IMG/VR virus record: IMGVR_UViG_3300044722_000022
Coordinates: 1-40,103 of that record
Reading direction: 5' to 3' (one strand)
Source: a virus
Length of the DNA stretch: 40,103 nt
Shown here: piece after piece, positions 31,681 to 38,769 of the stretch
Numbering within the stretch: the stretch's first letter is position 1
How the letters are laid out: the number at the start of each line of letters is the position of its first letter
Made by a program: the position numbers and the translations under genes
Notes under the pieces: model-generated
Database searches by the model: none
The model's input: only the letters and a program-made list of their open reading frames with translations
Told to the model about the DNA's origin: nothing

Positions 31681-32334
31681 CTATTCGCCTTCGTCTTCAT
31701 CAATCGCCGCGTTCAGTGTGTTGCCGATGTCGCGACTGGACACTGCCGGGCGACGTCCCACCGTTCGCGAACGCGCTATATGCGACTGTAACTCGCTTAA
31801 GCGACGGTCAGCGTCAGCGGCCGGCTCCCCGGCGCCGGTCGACGCCGCTAGGTAGCGCTGGGCGGCGGTTTCGCTGTCGAACCAAGCGGTCTCGTTATCG
31901 AGGCCGGTTGTGTCGGCCTTGCCGAGCGAGCGGACGGCGAGCACGTCGAAGGCGCCGCACTGATCGAGCTTAGCCCAAGCGAAGTGGCGAGCGAGTGCGT
32001 CGTAGCAGTTCTGGCTGTAGATCATTGCGCCGGAGAAGCCTTCGGCGGCGAAGGCGGTGCGAAGGTGGGCGGCGCCGCGGTTAATGCTGGCGGCATTCAG
32101 CGGCTCGGGCGCGGGGGGCGGCCCTTGCGCCGCAATCGCATTGCTCATGTCAGTGGCATAGTTGGTGTCGGCCGCGGAATTAGCCGGGCCGTTGTTGCGC
32201 GAAGAGCATTGCCCGATCACCGCAATCAGCAAGATGATGCCGACAAGAACGCCCCAAGCAAGGCGGCCGCCGCCGGAGGTCGGCTGCGTCTGGACATTCG
32301 GCGCACGGAAGGCGGGCGGCTTGGGTGTCATCAT
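31681..32334 (-). CDS. Single-pass membrane protein, unknown function
   Basis: 217 residues. A short basic/proline-rich N-terminus (MMTPKPPAFRAPNVQTQPTS) is followed by one membrane segment (RLAWGVLVGIILLIAVIGQC, about residues 24-43), and the remainder lies on the far side. That part has paired Cys (MIYSQNCYDALARHF, AKLDQCGAFDVLAVRSLGKA) and a helical end (ADADRRLSELQSHIARSRTV), and it ends acidic (IDEDEGE). No strong ribosome site is visible; ATG 32334 and ATG 32331 are adjacent alternatives. The 31417-31680 gap between this gene and the RTX stop holds no gene. It is divergent from the Hxs operon. Confidence 0.68.
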   Translation of the reverse strand: MMTPKPPAFRAPNVQTQPTSGGGRLAWGVLVGIILLIAVIGQCSSRNNGPANSAADTNYATDMSNAIAAQGPPPAPEPLNAASINRGAAHLRTAFAAEGFSGAMIYSQNCYDALARHFAWAKLDQCGAFDVLAVRSLGKADTTGLDNETAWFDSETAAQRYLAASTGAGEPAADADRRLSELQSHIARSRTVGRRPAVSSRDIGNTLNAAIDEDEGE

Positions 32335-32468
32335 TCACGACGATGCCTGAAACGACGCAATCGTCGCGACTCAGTGCCCGCGCGCTGCTTCACCGACTCC
32401 GCCACGCATTCCCCCTTGTCGTCGTTCAATCTAGCGGCGCTTTGCCGGGGCGCAATCGGCAAATCGAC

Positions 32469-32495
32469 TTGACGCTATCTTACGGAAATTAATCT
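32469..32495 (+). promoter_or_regulatory. Promoter candidate for the Hxs operon
   Basis: TTGACG (32469-32474) is a good alphaproteobacterial -35, followed after 15 bases by TAATCT (32490-32495) in an AT-rich patch. The operon's first reading frame begins about 50 bases downstream. The short spacing makes this tentative. Confidence 0.35.
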
Positions 32496-32544
32496 TGTTG
32501 GCGCGGCGGACTCGTCCTAATCTTCGCGCGATGGGGGAAATGAC

Positions 32545-32601
32545 ATGGTACGCGCCGAGTCCCGTGTAATTGCGCCGCGCCGGCTGGTGATGCAGCCGTG
32601 A
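32545..32601 (+). CDS. 18-codon ORF coupled to hxsB
   Basis: The frame MVRAESRVIAPRRLVMQP has a GGGGGA site (32533-32538) six to seven bases before its ATG. Its TGA (32599-32601) overlaps the GTG start of hxsB as GTGA. hxsB lacks a good site of its own, so coupling is likely. It could be a leader peptide or the remains of a missing hxsD; it does not resemble HxsD. Upstream in this frame there is a stop at 32518. Confidence 0.4.
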   Translation: MVRAESRVIAPRRLVMQP

Positions 32602-34031
32602 CATTGCTCTCGCTTCGTGCACGTCCGCTACGCGGATCGGATGACGCACTCTGCGTTACCGACAGCGGGCGGTTCTTCGCGGCCAGCCCCGACTTCGCGG
32701 ACCGGCTCGGCCGCGACGCCCTATCGGCCGGCGACATGGATTTCCTGCACCGCGAGGGCCACGCCATCGCCGTGGATGACGAGCTGGGCGCGGTGGCCCA
32801 TGCCTTCGCGCTAGGCCAGCGGCTGAACCAGCCCGAGACGCTGGACTATCTCATCCTCGTGCCGACGCTGCGCTGCAACCTTTCTTGCAGCTACTGCCAG
32901 GTCTCGCGCGCGGCGCTGGATGCGCGCGGCTTCGACTGGTCGGACGAAACGCTCGCCTCGGTTCTGGATTTGCTCGAGTCACTTCCAACCGACCGGATCA
33001 AAATTGAGTTTCAGGGCGGGGAACCGACGCTGCGGCCTGACTTGATCCGCGCGGTGATCGCACGCGCCGAGCGCTTCGAACATCGAGAGTTCGTGATTTG
33101 CACGAACCTGCAGCGGCTTAGCCCGGAAATCGTTGGGCTGTTCGACCGGCCCGATCTCTTCATCAGCACGTCGCTCGATGGCGACGCGGCGACGCACGGC
33201 GCCAATCGAACGGGTGACGATGCCGCCACCGGCGTTTTCATGGAAAACTTGAGGTTCGTGCTCGACCGGTACGGGCCGCGCAAGGTTTCGGCGCTGCCGA
33301 CAGTCGATCCGATCAACCCGCCGGATATCGACGCGCTGATCGACAGCTACGCCGATCTCGGACTCGACCACATCTTCCTGCGCCCGATCAATTATCAGGG
33401 CTTTGCGCGCAAGCGGCATAGCCATTCGCGCGAGCAGAGCGAGGCGTGGCGCGATTATCATGAGCGCTTCGTGCGCCGGTTGATCGAGCTCAACTGGCAG
33501 GACAAGAGCCGGGTGCTCAGCGAAAGCTATTTCACGATCTGCCTGCGGCGCATCTTTCAGCCGGGCCGGGAGAGGCATGTCGATCTGCGCAGCCCGAATC
33601 CGATGGGGGTCGATTACATCGTGGTCGACCATGACGGCACGATCTACCCGACCGACGAAGCACGGATGCTGTCGCGCTCCGGCGTCATCGACCTGTCCAT
33701 CGGGGATATCGCGTCGGGGTGGGATACCGAGGCGCGGGGGCTCTTGAACGCGCACGCGACCAACCAGCGCGATCCGGCCTGCCAGTGCTGCACCTACCAG
33801 CCCTTCTGCGGGCGCGACCTCGTGGACGATATCGCCCGTTACGGGCGTATCGACATGCCCCGGGAGGAGACCGAGTTCTGCCGGAAGCATCTTCGGCTGT
33901 TCGATTTCATCTTCAGCCTCATCTACGAGGATGATCCGGCGGTGAGCTACTCGCTCAGCCGCTGGCTACGGCTGCCGGGGACGCCGCTCGCGCTCGGGAC
34001 GCGGGCGCCGGGCGGGATCCGCGCAGCATGA
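32598..34031 (+). CDS. hxsB: His-Xaa-Ser system radical SAM maturase HxsB
   Basis: 477 residues. The radical SAM iron-sulphur motif CxxxCxxC is in LRCNLSCSYCQ (Cys 93, 97, 100), after an N-terminal domain of about 85 residues. FQGGEPTLRPDLI is the SAM-binding GGEP block. A SPASM/twitch-like Cys cluster (PACQCCTYQPFCGRD and EFCRKH, residues about 395-428) should hold auxiliary clusters. Paired with a second radical SAM protein and an HxS-repeat protein, it fits HxsB of the His-Xaa-Ser peptide-modification system, in which the pair is thought to modify the repeat protein. The start is GTG 32598, coupled to the 18-codon frame upstream. It overlaps the next gene by ATGA (34028-34031). Confidence 0.88.
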   Translation: MTLLSLRARPLRGSDDALCVTDSGRFFAASPDFADRLGRDALSAGDMDFLHREGHAIAVDDELGAVAHAFALGQRLNQPETLDYLILVPTLRCNLSCSYCQVSRAALDARGFDWSDETLASVLDLLESLPTDRIKIEFQGGEPTLRPDLIRAVIARAERFEHREFVICTNLQRLSPEIVGLFDRPDLFISTSLDGDAATHGANRTGDDAATGVFMENLRFVLDRYGPRKVSALPTVDPINPPDIDALIDSYADLGLDHIFLRPINYQGFARKRHSHSREQSEAWRDYHERFVRRLIELNWQDKSRVLSESYFTICLRRIFQPGRERHVDLRSPNPMGVDYIVVDHDGTIYPTDEARMLSRSGVIDLSIGDIASGWDTEARGLLNAHATNQRDPACQCCTYQPFCGRDLVDDIARYGRIDMPREETEFCRKHLRLFDFIFSLIYEDDPAVSYSLSRWLRLPGTPLALGTRAPGGIRAA

Positions 34032-35155
34032 TCCCGCTCAATCTTCCGGCGATGGCCGAAGCCGAGCGGCCATACGTCACCCGTCTCCGGTCGCGGCGGC
34101 CGGCAGGGCCGGCAGGCGATTGTCTTTCGACCGATTCCTACCTTGTCGAAGAAACGCCTGAAGGTGGAGCCTTCAGCGGCGCGCACGGCCTCATTGCAGT
34201 CGATGGCGTCCCGGCCGGCCAGCTCGACGGCGACGTCGTGCTGGTACAGCCGCAGGCCCGGCCGGGATCGTCCGGGCGCATTGAGCGGCTGCTGCGTGCG
34301 CGCCGGCCTGGCGAGCCACGCGTGCACAACACGCTACTCGTGACGGAGCGCTGCGACCAGCTCTGCGTCATGTGCTCACAGCCTCCCAAAAAGACGCATA
34401 TCGACCGCTTCGCCTTACTCGAAGACGCCTGCCGCTTGGCGGAGCCGAGGAGCCTGATCGGCATCACCGGGGGAGAGCCAACGCTCTACAAGGATCAGCT
34501 TCTGGGCATGATCGAGCGCGTGCTGGCCGCGCGGCCCGATATCGAATTCCACGTGCTGAGCAACGGGCAGCATTTCGAGCGGGAGGACATCGCCCGGCTG
34601 CGCCAGCCGATCTTCCGGCGCGTAAGCTGGGGTATCCCGCTCTACGCGCCCGCGCTGGGCCTGCACGATGAAATCGTCGGCAAGGCGGGAGCCTTTGCCC
34701 GGCTCGAGGAGAGCTTCGCCTACCTCGTCCAGGCCGGTGCGCGGATCGAGCTGCGCACCGTGCTGCTCGCCTCCAACGTCGCGGCACTGCCGGCACTGGC
34801 GCGCTACGTGACGACGCGGCTGCGATTTGTCGAAGTGTGGTCGATCATGCAGCTGGAATGTACCGGCTTCGCGAAGAACCGCTGGCGCGATCTTTTTGTG
34901 GATCACGCGGCCGATTTCGGGCCGGTCGCGGCGGCACTCGACACGGCTTTCCTTCACGGCGTGCGGGCGCAGCTTTTCAACTTCCCGCGCTGCACCGTGC
35001 CGGCGCCCTACCGGCACGTCGCCGTGGCGTCGATCTCGGACTGGAAGCGCAAATACACGCCCGCTTGCGCGGGCTGCCGCGAGCAGGACAGATGCTGCGG
35101 GTTTTTCGAATGGCATCCCGACGACGAAGCATTGATGGGAGTGAGGCCCCTATGA
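34028..35155 (+). CDS. hxsC: His-Xaa-Ser system radical SAM maturase HxsC
   Basis: 375 residues. After a variable N-terminal domain (about 100 residues) comes RPGEPRVHNTLLVTERCDQL then CVMCSQPPKK, giving the CxxxCxxC motif at Cys 109, 113 and 116. ITGGEPTLYKDQLL supplies the GGEP motif. C-terminal Cys residues (ACAGCREQDRCCGFF, about 347-357) resemble the auxiliary-cluster region of the family. In the described Hxs systems HxsC is always paired with HxsB, as here with a four-base overlap. It ends in an ATGA overlap with the repeat-protein gene (35152-35155), so the three proteins are made in close ratio. Confidence 0.88.
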   Translation: MIPLNLPAMAEAERPYVTRLRSRRPAGPAGDCLSTDSYLVEETPEGGAFSGAHGLIAVDGVPAGQLDGDVVLVQPQARPGSSGRIERLLRARRPGEPRVHNTLLVTERCDQLCVMCSQPPKKTHIDRFALLEDACRLAEPRSLIGITGGEPTLYKDQLLGMIERVLAARPDIEFHVLSNGQHFEREDIARLRQPIFRRVSWGIPLYAPALGLHDEIVGKAGAFARLEESFAYLVQAGARIELRTVLLASNVAALPALARYVTTRLRFVEVWSIMQLECTGFAKNRWRDLFVDHAADFGPVAAALDTAFLHGVRAQLFNFPRCTVPAPYRHVAVASISDWKRKYTPACAGCREQDRCCGFFEWHPDDEALMGVRPL

Positions 35156-35865
35156 CCGAGGGCAAGAAGATTCGGCGATTCCTGATCCCGAGCCTGCTAG
35201 CGGCCGGGTTCATCGCGCACGATCCGGCGACCGCCGCGGTGCCGCAGGTAACTACCAGCGGCGGCGACGATCCGAACCGGGCCGACGCGCCGCGTCCTTT
35301 CGCGCAGGATCATCTGGTGACGCTGGCGCAGCATGCGAGCCACGCCAGCCACTCGTCGGGCGGTTACAGCGGCGGCCACGCCAGCCATGCCAGCCATTCG
35401 TCGGGCGGCTACAGCGGCGGCCACGCGAGCCATATGAGTCATACCAGCCACCGGTCGAGCGCGACTTACGAGCCCTACGACGATGCCGATTACGGCACGT
35501 CGCCGCCGCCGGTGCCGGCCCCTCCGCCGCCGCCCCCGTTGATGCCGGCGCCGAACGGGCCGCGCACGATGCCGCCACGAGGCACAGGCGGGCTGTTCGA
35601 CACGCCCTCCGCCTCGTCAGAAGCGACGGCGCCGACGCAGAACGCGCTCCCTGCAATGCCGGGGCGCTCGCAGCGCTTCGCGTCGATCGTGCGCCGCGTA
35701 CAGATCGCGCTGCTTGCACAGGGCTTTTACGATGGCCCGATCAACGGCGCGGTCGGTCCAGCCACGCGCGCCGCGCTCCGCGAGTTCCAGCGCAGCCGCG
35801 ATCTCGAAGAAACCGGCACGATCACGCCGCCAACGCTGGATGCGCTGCGGGTATCGAGCGACTAG
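35152..35865 (+). CDS. hxsA: His-Xaa-Ser repeat protein HxsA
   Basis: 237 residues. A weak signal-like N-terminus (MTEGKKIRRFLIPSLLAAGF then IAHDPATAA) points to export. Residues 61-102 hold ten His-Xaa-Ser units (HASHASHSS, HASHASHSS, HASHMSHTSHRSS), the presumed target of the radical SAM pair. A Pro-rich linker (about 118-145) is followed by a C-terminal peptidoglycan-binding-type domain (FASIVRRVQIALLAQGFYDG, PINGAVGPATRAALREFQRS, LEETGTITPPTLDALRV, residues about 175-233). This domain combination matches HxsA of the published system. A cell-wall-attached, post-translationally modified protein is therefore expected. It overlaps hxsC by four bases. Confidence 0.88.
   Translation: MTEGKKIRRFLIPSLLAAGFIAHDPATAAVPQVTTSGGDDPNRADAPRPFAQDHLVTLAQHASHASHSSGGYSGGHASHASHSSGGYSGGHASHMSHTSHRSSATYEPYDDADYGTSPPPVPAPPPPPPLMPAPNGPRTMPPRGTGGLFDTPSASSEATAPTQNALPAMPGRSQRFASIVRRVQIALLAQGFYDGPINGAVGPATRAALREFQRSRDLEETGTITPPTLDALRVSSD
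35332..35421 (+). repeat. Two 45-bp units encoding HASHASHSSGGYSGG
   Basis: The first unit (35332-35376) and second unit (35377-35421) encode the same 15 residues with a few silent differences, and a third partial unit (HASHMSHTSHRSS) follows to 35457. The differences at third positions show selection on the protein, so this is a coding repeat and not a CRISPR-like array. Confidence 0.8.
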
Positions 35866-35923
35866 GGCCGCCGGGCGCAATCGCGGCACCGCGCGGGGGC
35901 GCGGGTTCGGGGAGGAAGGCAGG

Positions 35924-36766
35924 ATGAACATGCTTCGACAATTCTTCGCACCGCTAGCGATGCTGCTGGCTTTCGCTTCATCCTCCGCCCCTGCCGCCAG
36001 GCACCGGACTGCGGCGCCCTCGCACCATGTTGATCCGGCGCCGCCAGTCCCGCCGCCCTGCCTCCAGTTTTATCTCGGCGGGCAGGCGCCGGCTGTGGTC
36101 GCACCCACTGCTCCGAACGGGCAGGTTTTCTGCCACAGCTTCTACGCGCTCTCCTATTCGACCGCACTGCACGATCCGATCTGGACATCCTACGAACTGA
36201 CAGCGGCTATGGTGCGCGGCTCTGCCGGCTTCGATCGCGCGAACATCACTTCATTCGCCGCGCAGGCTGGTTTGAGCGCGACACAACAGGCGAGGAATAG
36301 CGATTACACCGACCGGCGCTTTCAACGTGGGCACATGACGCCCGATAATGACGCCGGCGATGAGCCGGCGCAGGCCGACACTTACGTGATTACCAATGTC
36401 GTGCCGCAAAATGGGGGGCTTAACGGCGGGCTCTGGGCGCGGCTCGAGGGCGCGGTGCACGCGCTGGGCGGCAGCGAAGGCTCAGTATTCGTCGTCACTG
36501 GTCCGCTGTTCGAGTCGAGCCGGCCGCCTATGCACGGGATCGCAATACCGTCGCATACGTTCAAGGCGATCTTCGTGCCGTCGCGCGGTTTTGCGCTGGC
36601 ATTTGTAGCGACCAACGAAAAGCCGACGGTCTGCACAATCGTCCCTATCGACGACATCGCGCGCCGTGCTGGGATCGACCCGTTCCCGTCACTGCCGGCA
36701 AGCGTCAAGGCGACTCTGCCGGTTAGGCCGCCCGGCTGGGGACATTTTCCGCGCGCCTGTCACTAG
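35924..36766 (+). CDS. Secreted DNA/RNA non-specific endonuclease
   Basis: 280 residues. The signal peptide MNMLRQFFAPLAMLLAFASS ends at SAPAA. The catalytic motif is FQRGHMTPDNDAG (His at about residue 137); the usual first residue is Asp (DRGH), replaced by Gln here. TNVVPQNGGLNGGLWARLEG gives the metal-binding Asn and the typical LN.G.WARLE block, and VFVVTGPLFESSRPP and IPSHTFKAIFVPS are also usual. The family cuts DNA and RNA without sequence preference using a beta-beta-alpha-metal site. ATG 35924 has GGAGG and AGG sites upstream; the longer frame from 35714 is not used. It lies 58 bases after hxsA, same strand. Confidence 0.88.
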   Translation: MNMLRQFFAPLAMLLAFASSSAPAARHRTAAPSHHVDPAPPVPPPCLQFYLGGQAPAVVAPTAPNGQVFCHSFYALSYSTALHDPIWTSYELTAAMVRGSAGFDRANITSFAAQAGLSATQQARNSDYTDRRFQRGHMTPDNDAGDEPAQADTYVITNVVPQNGGLNGGLWARLEGAVHALGGSEGSVFVVTGPLFESSRPPMHGIAIPSHTFKAIFVPSRGFALAFVATNEKPTVCTIVPIDDIARRAGIDPFPSLPASVKATLPVRPPGWGHFPRACH

Positions 36767-37093
36767 GTGGGTGAGCCGGCGAGCCCGGCCTGAAGCTGTT
36801 TGATCCGGGGAAGGACGAGCTGCCAAGTCGCGCCACCTTGGCTGGCGCCCTCGCGCTCCAGAAGGTCAGAGTTCACCAATCGGAGAGCATGGATGCAGTC
36901 AGCTTAGCCACAAGCTCCCCGCCGCGATCAGGAGTGACAGCCCTGCCAGCGCAGTGGCGACACCCAGCCAAAATGGCATTGAGGCGATGATCGGGCGGCC
37001 CATGGGCAAGGAGTGCCAGCCGGAGCCCGTGCATGGCAAGCGTGCTGTGCTAGGAACGATACAAGCCTAACAGCCGGCCGGGCCCGGCGGTGC
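36767..37093. other. Intergenic gap between two nuclease genes
   Basis: No convincing gene was found between the convergent nucleases. The only hint is a 34-codon minus-strand frame (36899-37003; MGRPIIASMPFWLGVATALA, then GLSLLIAAGSLWLS) that would be one membrane segment, but it has no ribosome site. No terminator with a T run is visible. Confidence 0.5.
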
Positions 37094-38143
37094 CTAATCC
37101 GGCCAGATTGTGGCCAACAGCTGGGCAAGCCGAGCACCGCCCTTAGCGATCTGCTCGCGCTGGATCCGTTCCCGAGCACCGTCGTAGTCGTCTTGATTGC
37201 CGAAATTCACACGCCAAGTGTTGCCGTGCTTGGAGCCGAAGGTCAGGCCCTCAAACGCGTGACGGGATTGTATAAGCGTATCGTTCGCCCATTGCTCCAC
37301 CCATCCGTCCATTGATCCCGTCGTGGGCGTGACTTGGCGCGCGGCGGCCACGGAATCGCTCAGCGGAATCGAGGGAATGCCGTCCCATACCGAATGCAGT
37401 TTGAGTATTCCTCCACGGGGGCCCGGGTTCGGCCAGGTAAGTGAATTGCCGCCGAAATTGAATGTTACCTTGGAATCCAATGCGCGGGCACGTTCCGAGG
37501 TAGAGGAATCAGGATCGACGCGGCCTCCCTGCTCGTCCAGATAGATCGAGCCTACATGCAACGGCTGGTGCAGGTCACCGATTAGGTGCACGAGCATCAT
37601 CAGCGCCTGACTACAGGTGAAATGGAAATTCCCAGGAGCGTGCACCTCGGTGGTGTCTGGCGGTTGTGGCCCGCTGCAGTCGGGCGTCTGCAGCACGGTG
37701 ATCGCGGCCTTCATGGTTTGGACAATGTCGTAGGGGCGGGTGCCGACGTCGCCGAAATGATAGCGGAGCCGTTGCAAGGCCATGTTGACGAAGTGGTATT
37801 GGCTATGGCAGCCGTCGCGCTCGTTCTTGCACTGGTCCCAAGTGCTCCAATTGTTGCGGACGTAGCTCTCCATTGAGGCCTGTCGCGCGCCGCCTTCAAA
37901 GACGAGGCATGGCGGGCGGAAGTCGGGCGCGGGTGTGTAATGGAAACCGTCGGCTGGACCGGTGACTGAGCGGACGCAATCGCCCCACGGGCCCGCCTGA
38001 GCCAAAGTGATGTCGCCAAGGATCGCCCGTATCTGGGCGGCGGCGCGCGGGTGATTCTCCTTCAGCAGCTCATCGGCAACTGCGCCCACCTCAGTATGGC
38101 CGGGCGGCCCCCAAGCAACGGCGGCGGTGGTAACGATGGCCAT
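37094..38143 (-). CDS. S1/P1-type nuclease, signal peptide split by a frameshift
   Basis: 349 residues from the ATG at 38143. The mature N-terminal Trp motif is AWGPPGHTEVGAVAD (Trp as first residue after cleavage). ALMMLVHLIGDLHQPLHVG is the hallmark zinc-site block, GPWGDCVRSV and FHYTPAP supply other ligands, and LKLHSVWD is the last His/Asp. These secreted enzymes cleave single-stranded DNA and RNA with three zinc ions. A better start is ATG 38195 with GAGGGGAGAGGA upstream, whose reading (MTAPRPIQRVF...) joins the nuclease frame if one T of a six-T run (plus-strand A 38162-38167) is skipped, giving a full signal peptide ending AVA-W. As written, the signal peptide is truncated. Confidence 0.85.
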   Translation of the reverse strand: MAIVTTAAVAWGPPGHTEVGAVADELLKENHPRAAAQIRAILGDITLAQAGPWGDCVRSVTGPADGFHYTPAPDFRPPCLVFEGGARQASMESYVRNNWSTWDQCKNERDGCHSQYHFVNMALQRLRYHFGDVGTRPYDIVQTMKAAITVLQTPDCSGPQPPDTTEVHAPGNFHFTCSQALMMLVHLIGDLHQPLHVGSIYLDEQGGRVDPDSSTSERARALDSKVTFNFGGNSLTWPNPGPRGGILKLHSVWDGIPSIPLSDSVAAARQVTPTTGSMDGWVEQWANDTLIQSRHAFEGLTFGSKHGNTWRVNFGNQDDYDGARERIQREQIAKGGARLAQLLATIWPD

Positions 38144-38448
38144 GCCCGCGAAAACGGCGAGAAAAAACGCGCTGGATCGGGCGCGGTGCGGTCATGATCC
38201 TCTCCCCTCGGATCGACTCAGTATCGCAATGGTGATCGCAATCGTGCGCCGTCAATGGGGTCATGTCGAGTCGGTTGAGTTTATCACCACGGGCCAGGCC
38301 AATGACAGGTTCGAGATAGGGCGGCGAAATTGATCATCGGAATTGCGCCCGCGGCAGATCGCCGTTGGGGCGCTTTTTCGTACGCTCCGTCCCGGCCGTC
38401 GCCTCGGCAGCAGCGCTCACTACCCAACCCCAACCGAAGGAGAATCCA

Positions 38449-38769
38449 ATGCCCCGCACCTACACACCCCGCATCCCGGCCGGCGAAAAGCGTCCCAAAA
38501 CCGGCGGCCGCAAGAAAGGCTCGCGCAACAAGACCACCGTCGCCATCCGCGAGGCGATGCTCCAGGTCTTTGCCGATATGCAAAACACGACTGGCCGGGA
38601 AAACGGCCATTTCCTCGATTGGGCGCTCGACAACTCGACCGATTTCTACAAGCTGGCGACGCGCCTGCTGCCCCTGCAGGTCACGGGTGAGAATGGCGGA
38701 CCGGTGATTACGCGCATCGAGCTGGTCGCGCCCACGGCGGAGGATATCGCGCGGGAGCGGGGACAATGA
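38449..38769 (+). CDS. Phage terminase small subunit, second copy
   Basis: 106 residues, complete. The N-terminus MPRTYTPRIPAGEKRPKTGG then RKKGSRNKTTVAIREAMLQV is the usual small-terminase start (a basic 'GGRKKGSRNKTT' linker before the helical DNA-binding part). ENGHFLDWALDNSTDFYKLA then TRLLPLQVTGENGGPVITRI is the conserved end, with YKLATRLLP corresponding to the block in the partial copy at the start of the window. AAGGAG lies before ATG 38449. The stop overlaps the next start (ATGA, 38766-38769). The 38196-38448 gap upstream should contain the promoter. Confidence 0.85.
   Translation: MPRTYTPRIPAGEKRPKTGGRKKGSRNKTTVAIREAMLQVFADMQNTTGRENGHFLDWALDNSTDFYKLATRLLPLQVTGENGGPVITRIELVAPTAEDIARERGQ

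Noticed and set aside
32345-32420. Minus-strand stretch that looks like a tRNA D-arm (GTGGCGGAGTCGGTGAAGC)
   Set aside because: No matching acceptor stem, anticodon arm or T-loop can be drawn in either direction.
35332-35457. Possible CRISPR-like or short tandem repeat array
   Set aside because: Units are contiguous, 45 bases long, in frame and differ at silent positions. They encode the HxS repeats of HxsA.
36899-37003. 34-codon minus-strand frame with one membrane segment
   Set aside because: The hydrophobic pattern is plausible, but no ribosome site or neighbouring operon supports it; noted only in the gap entry.
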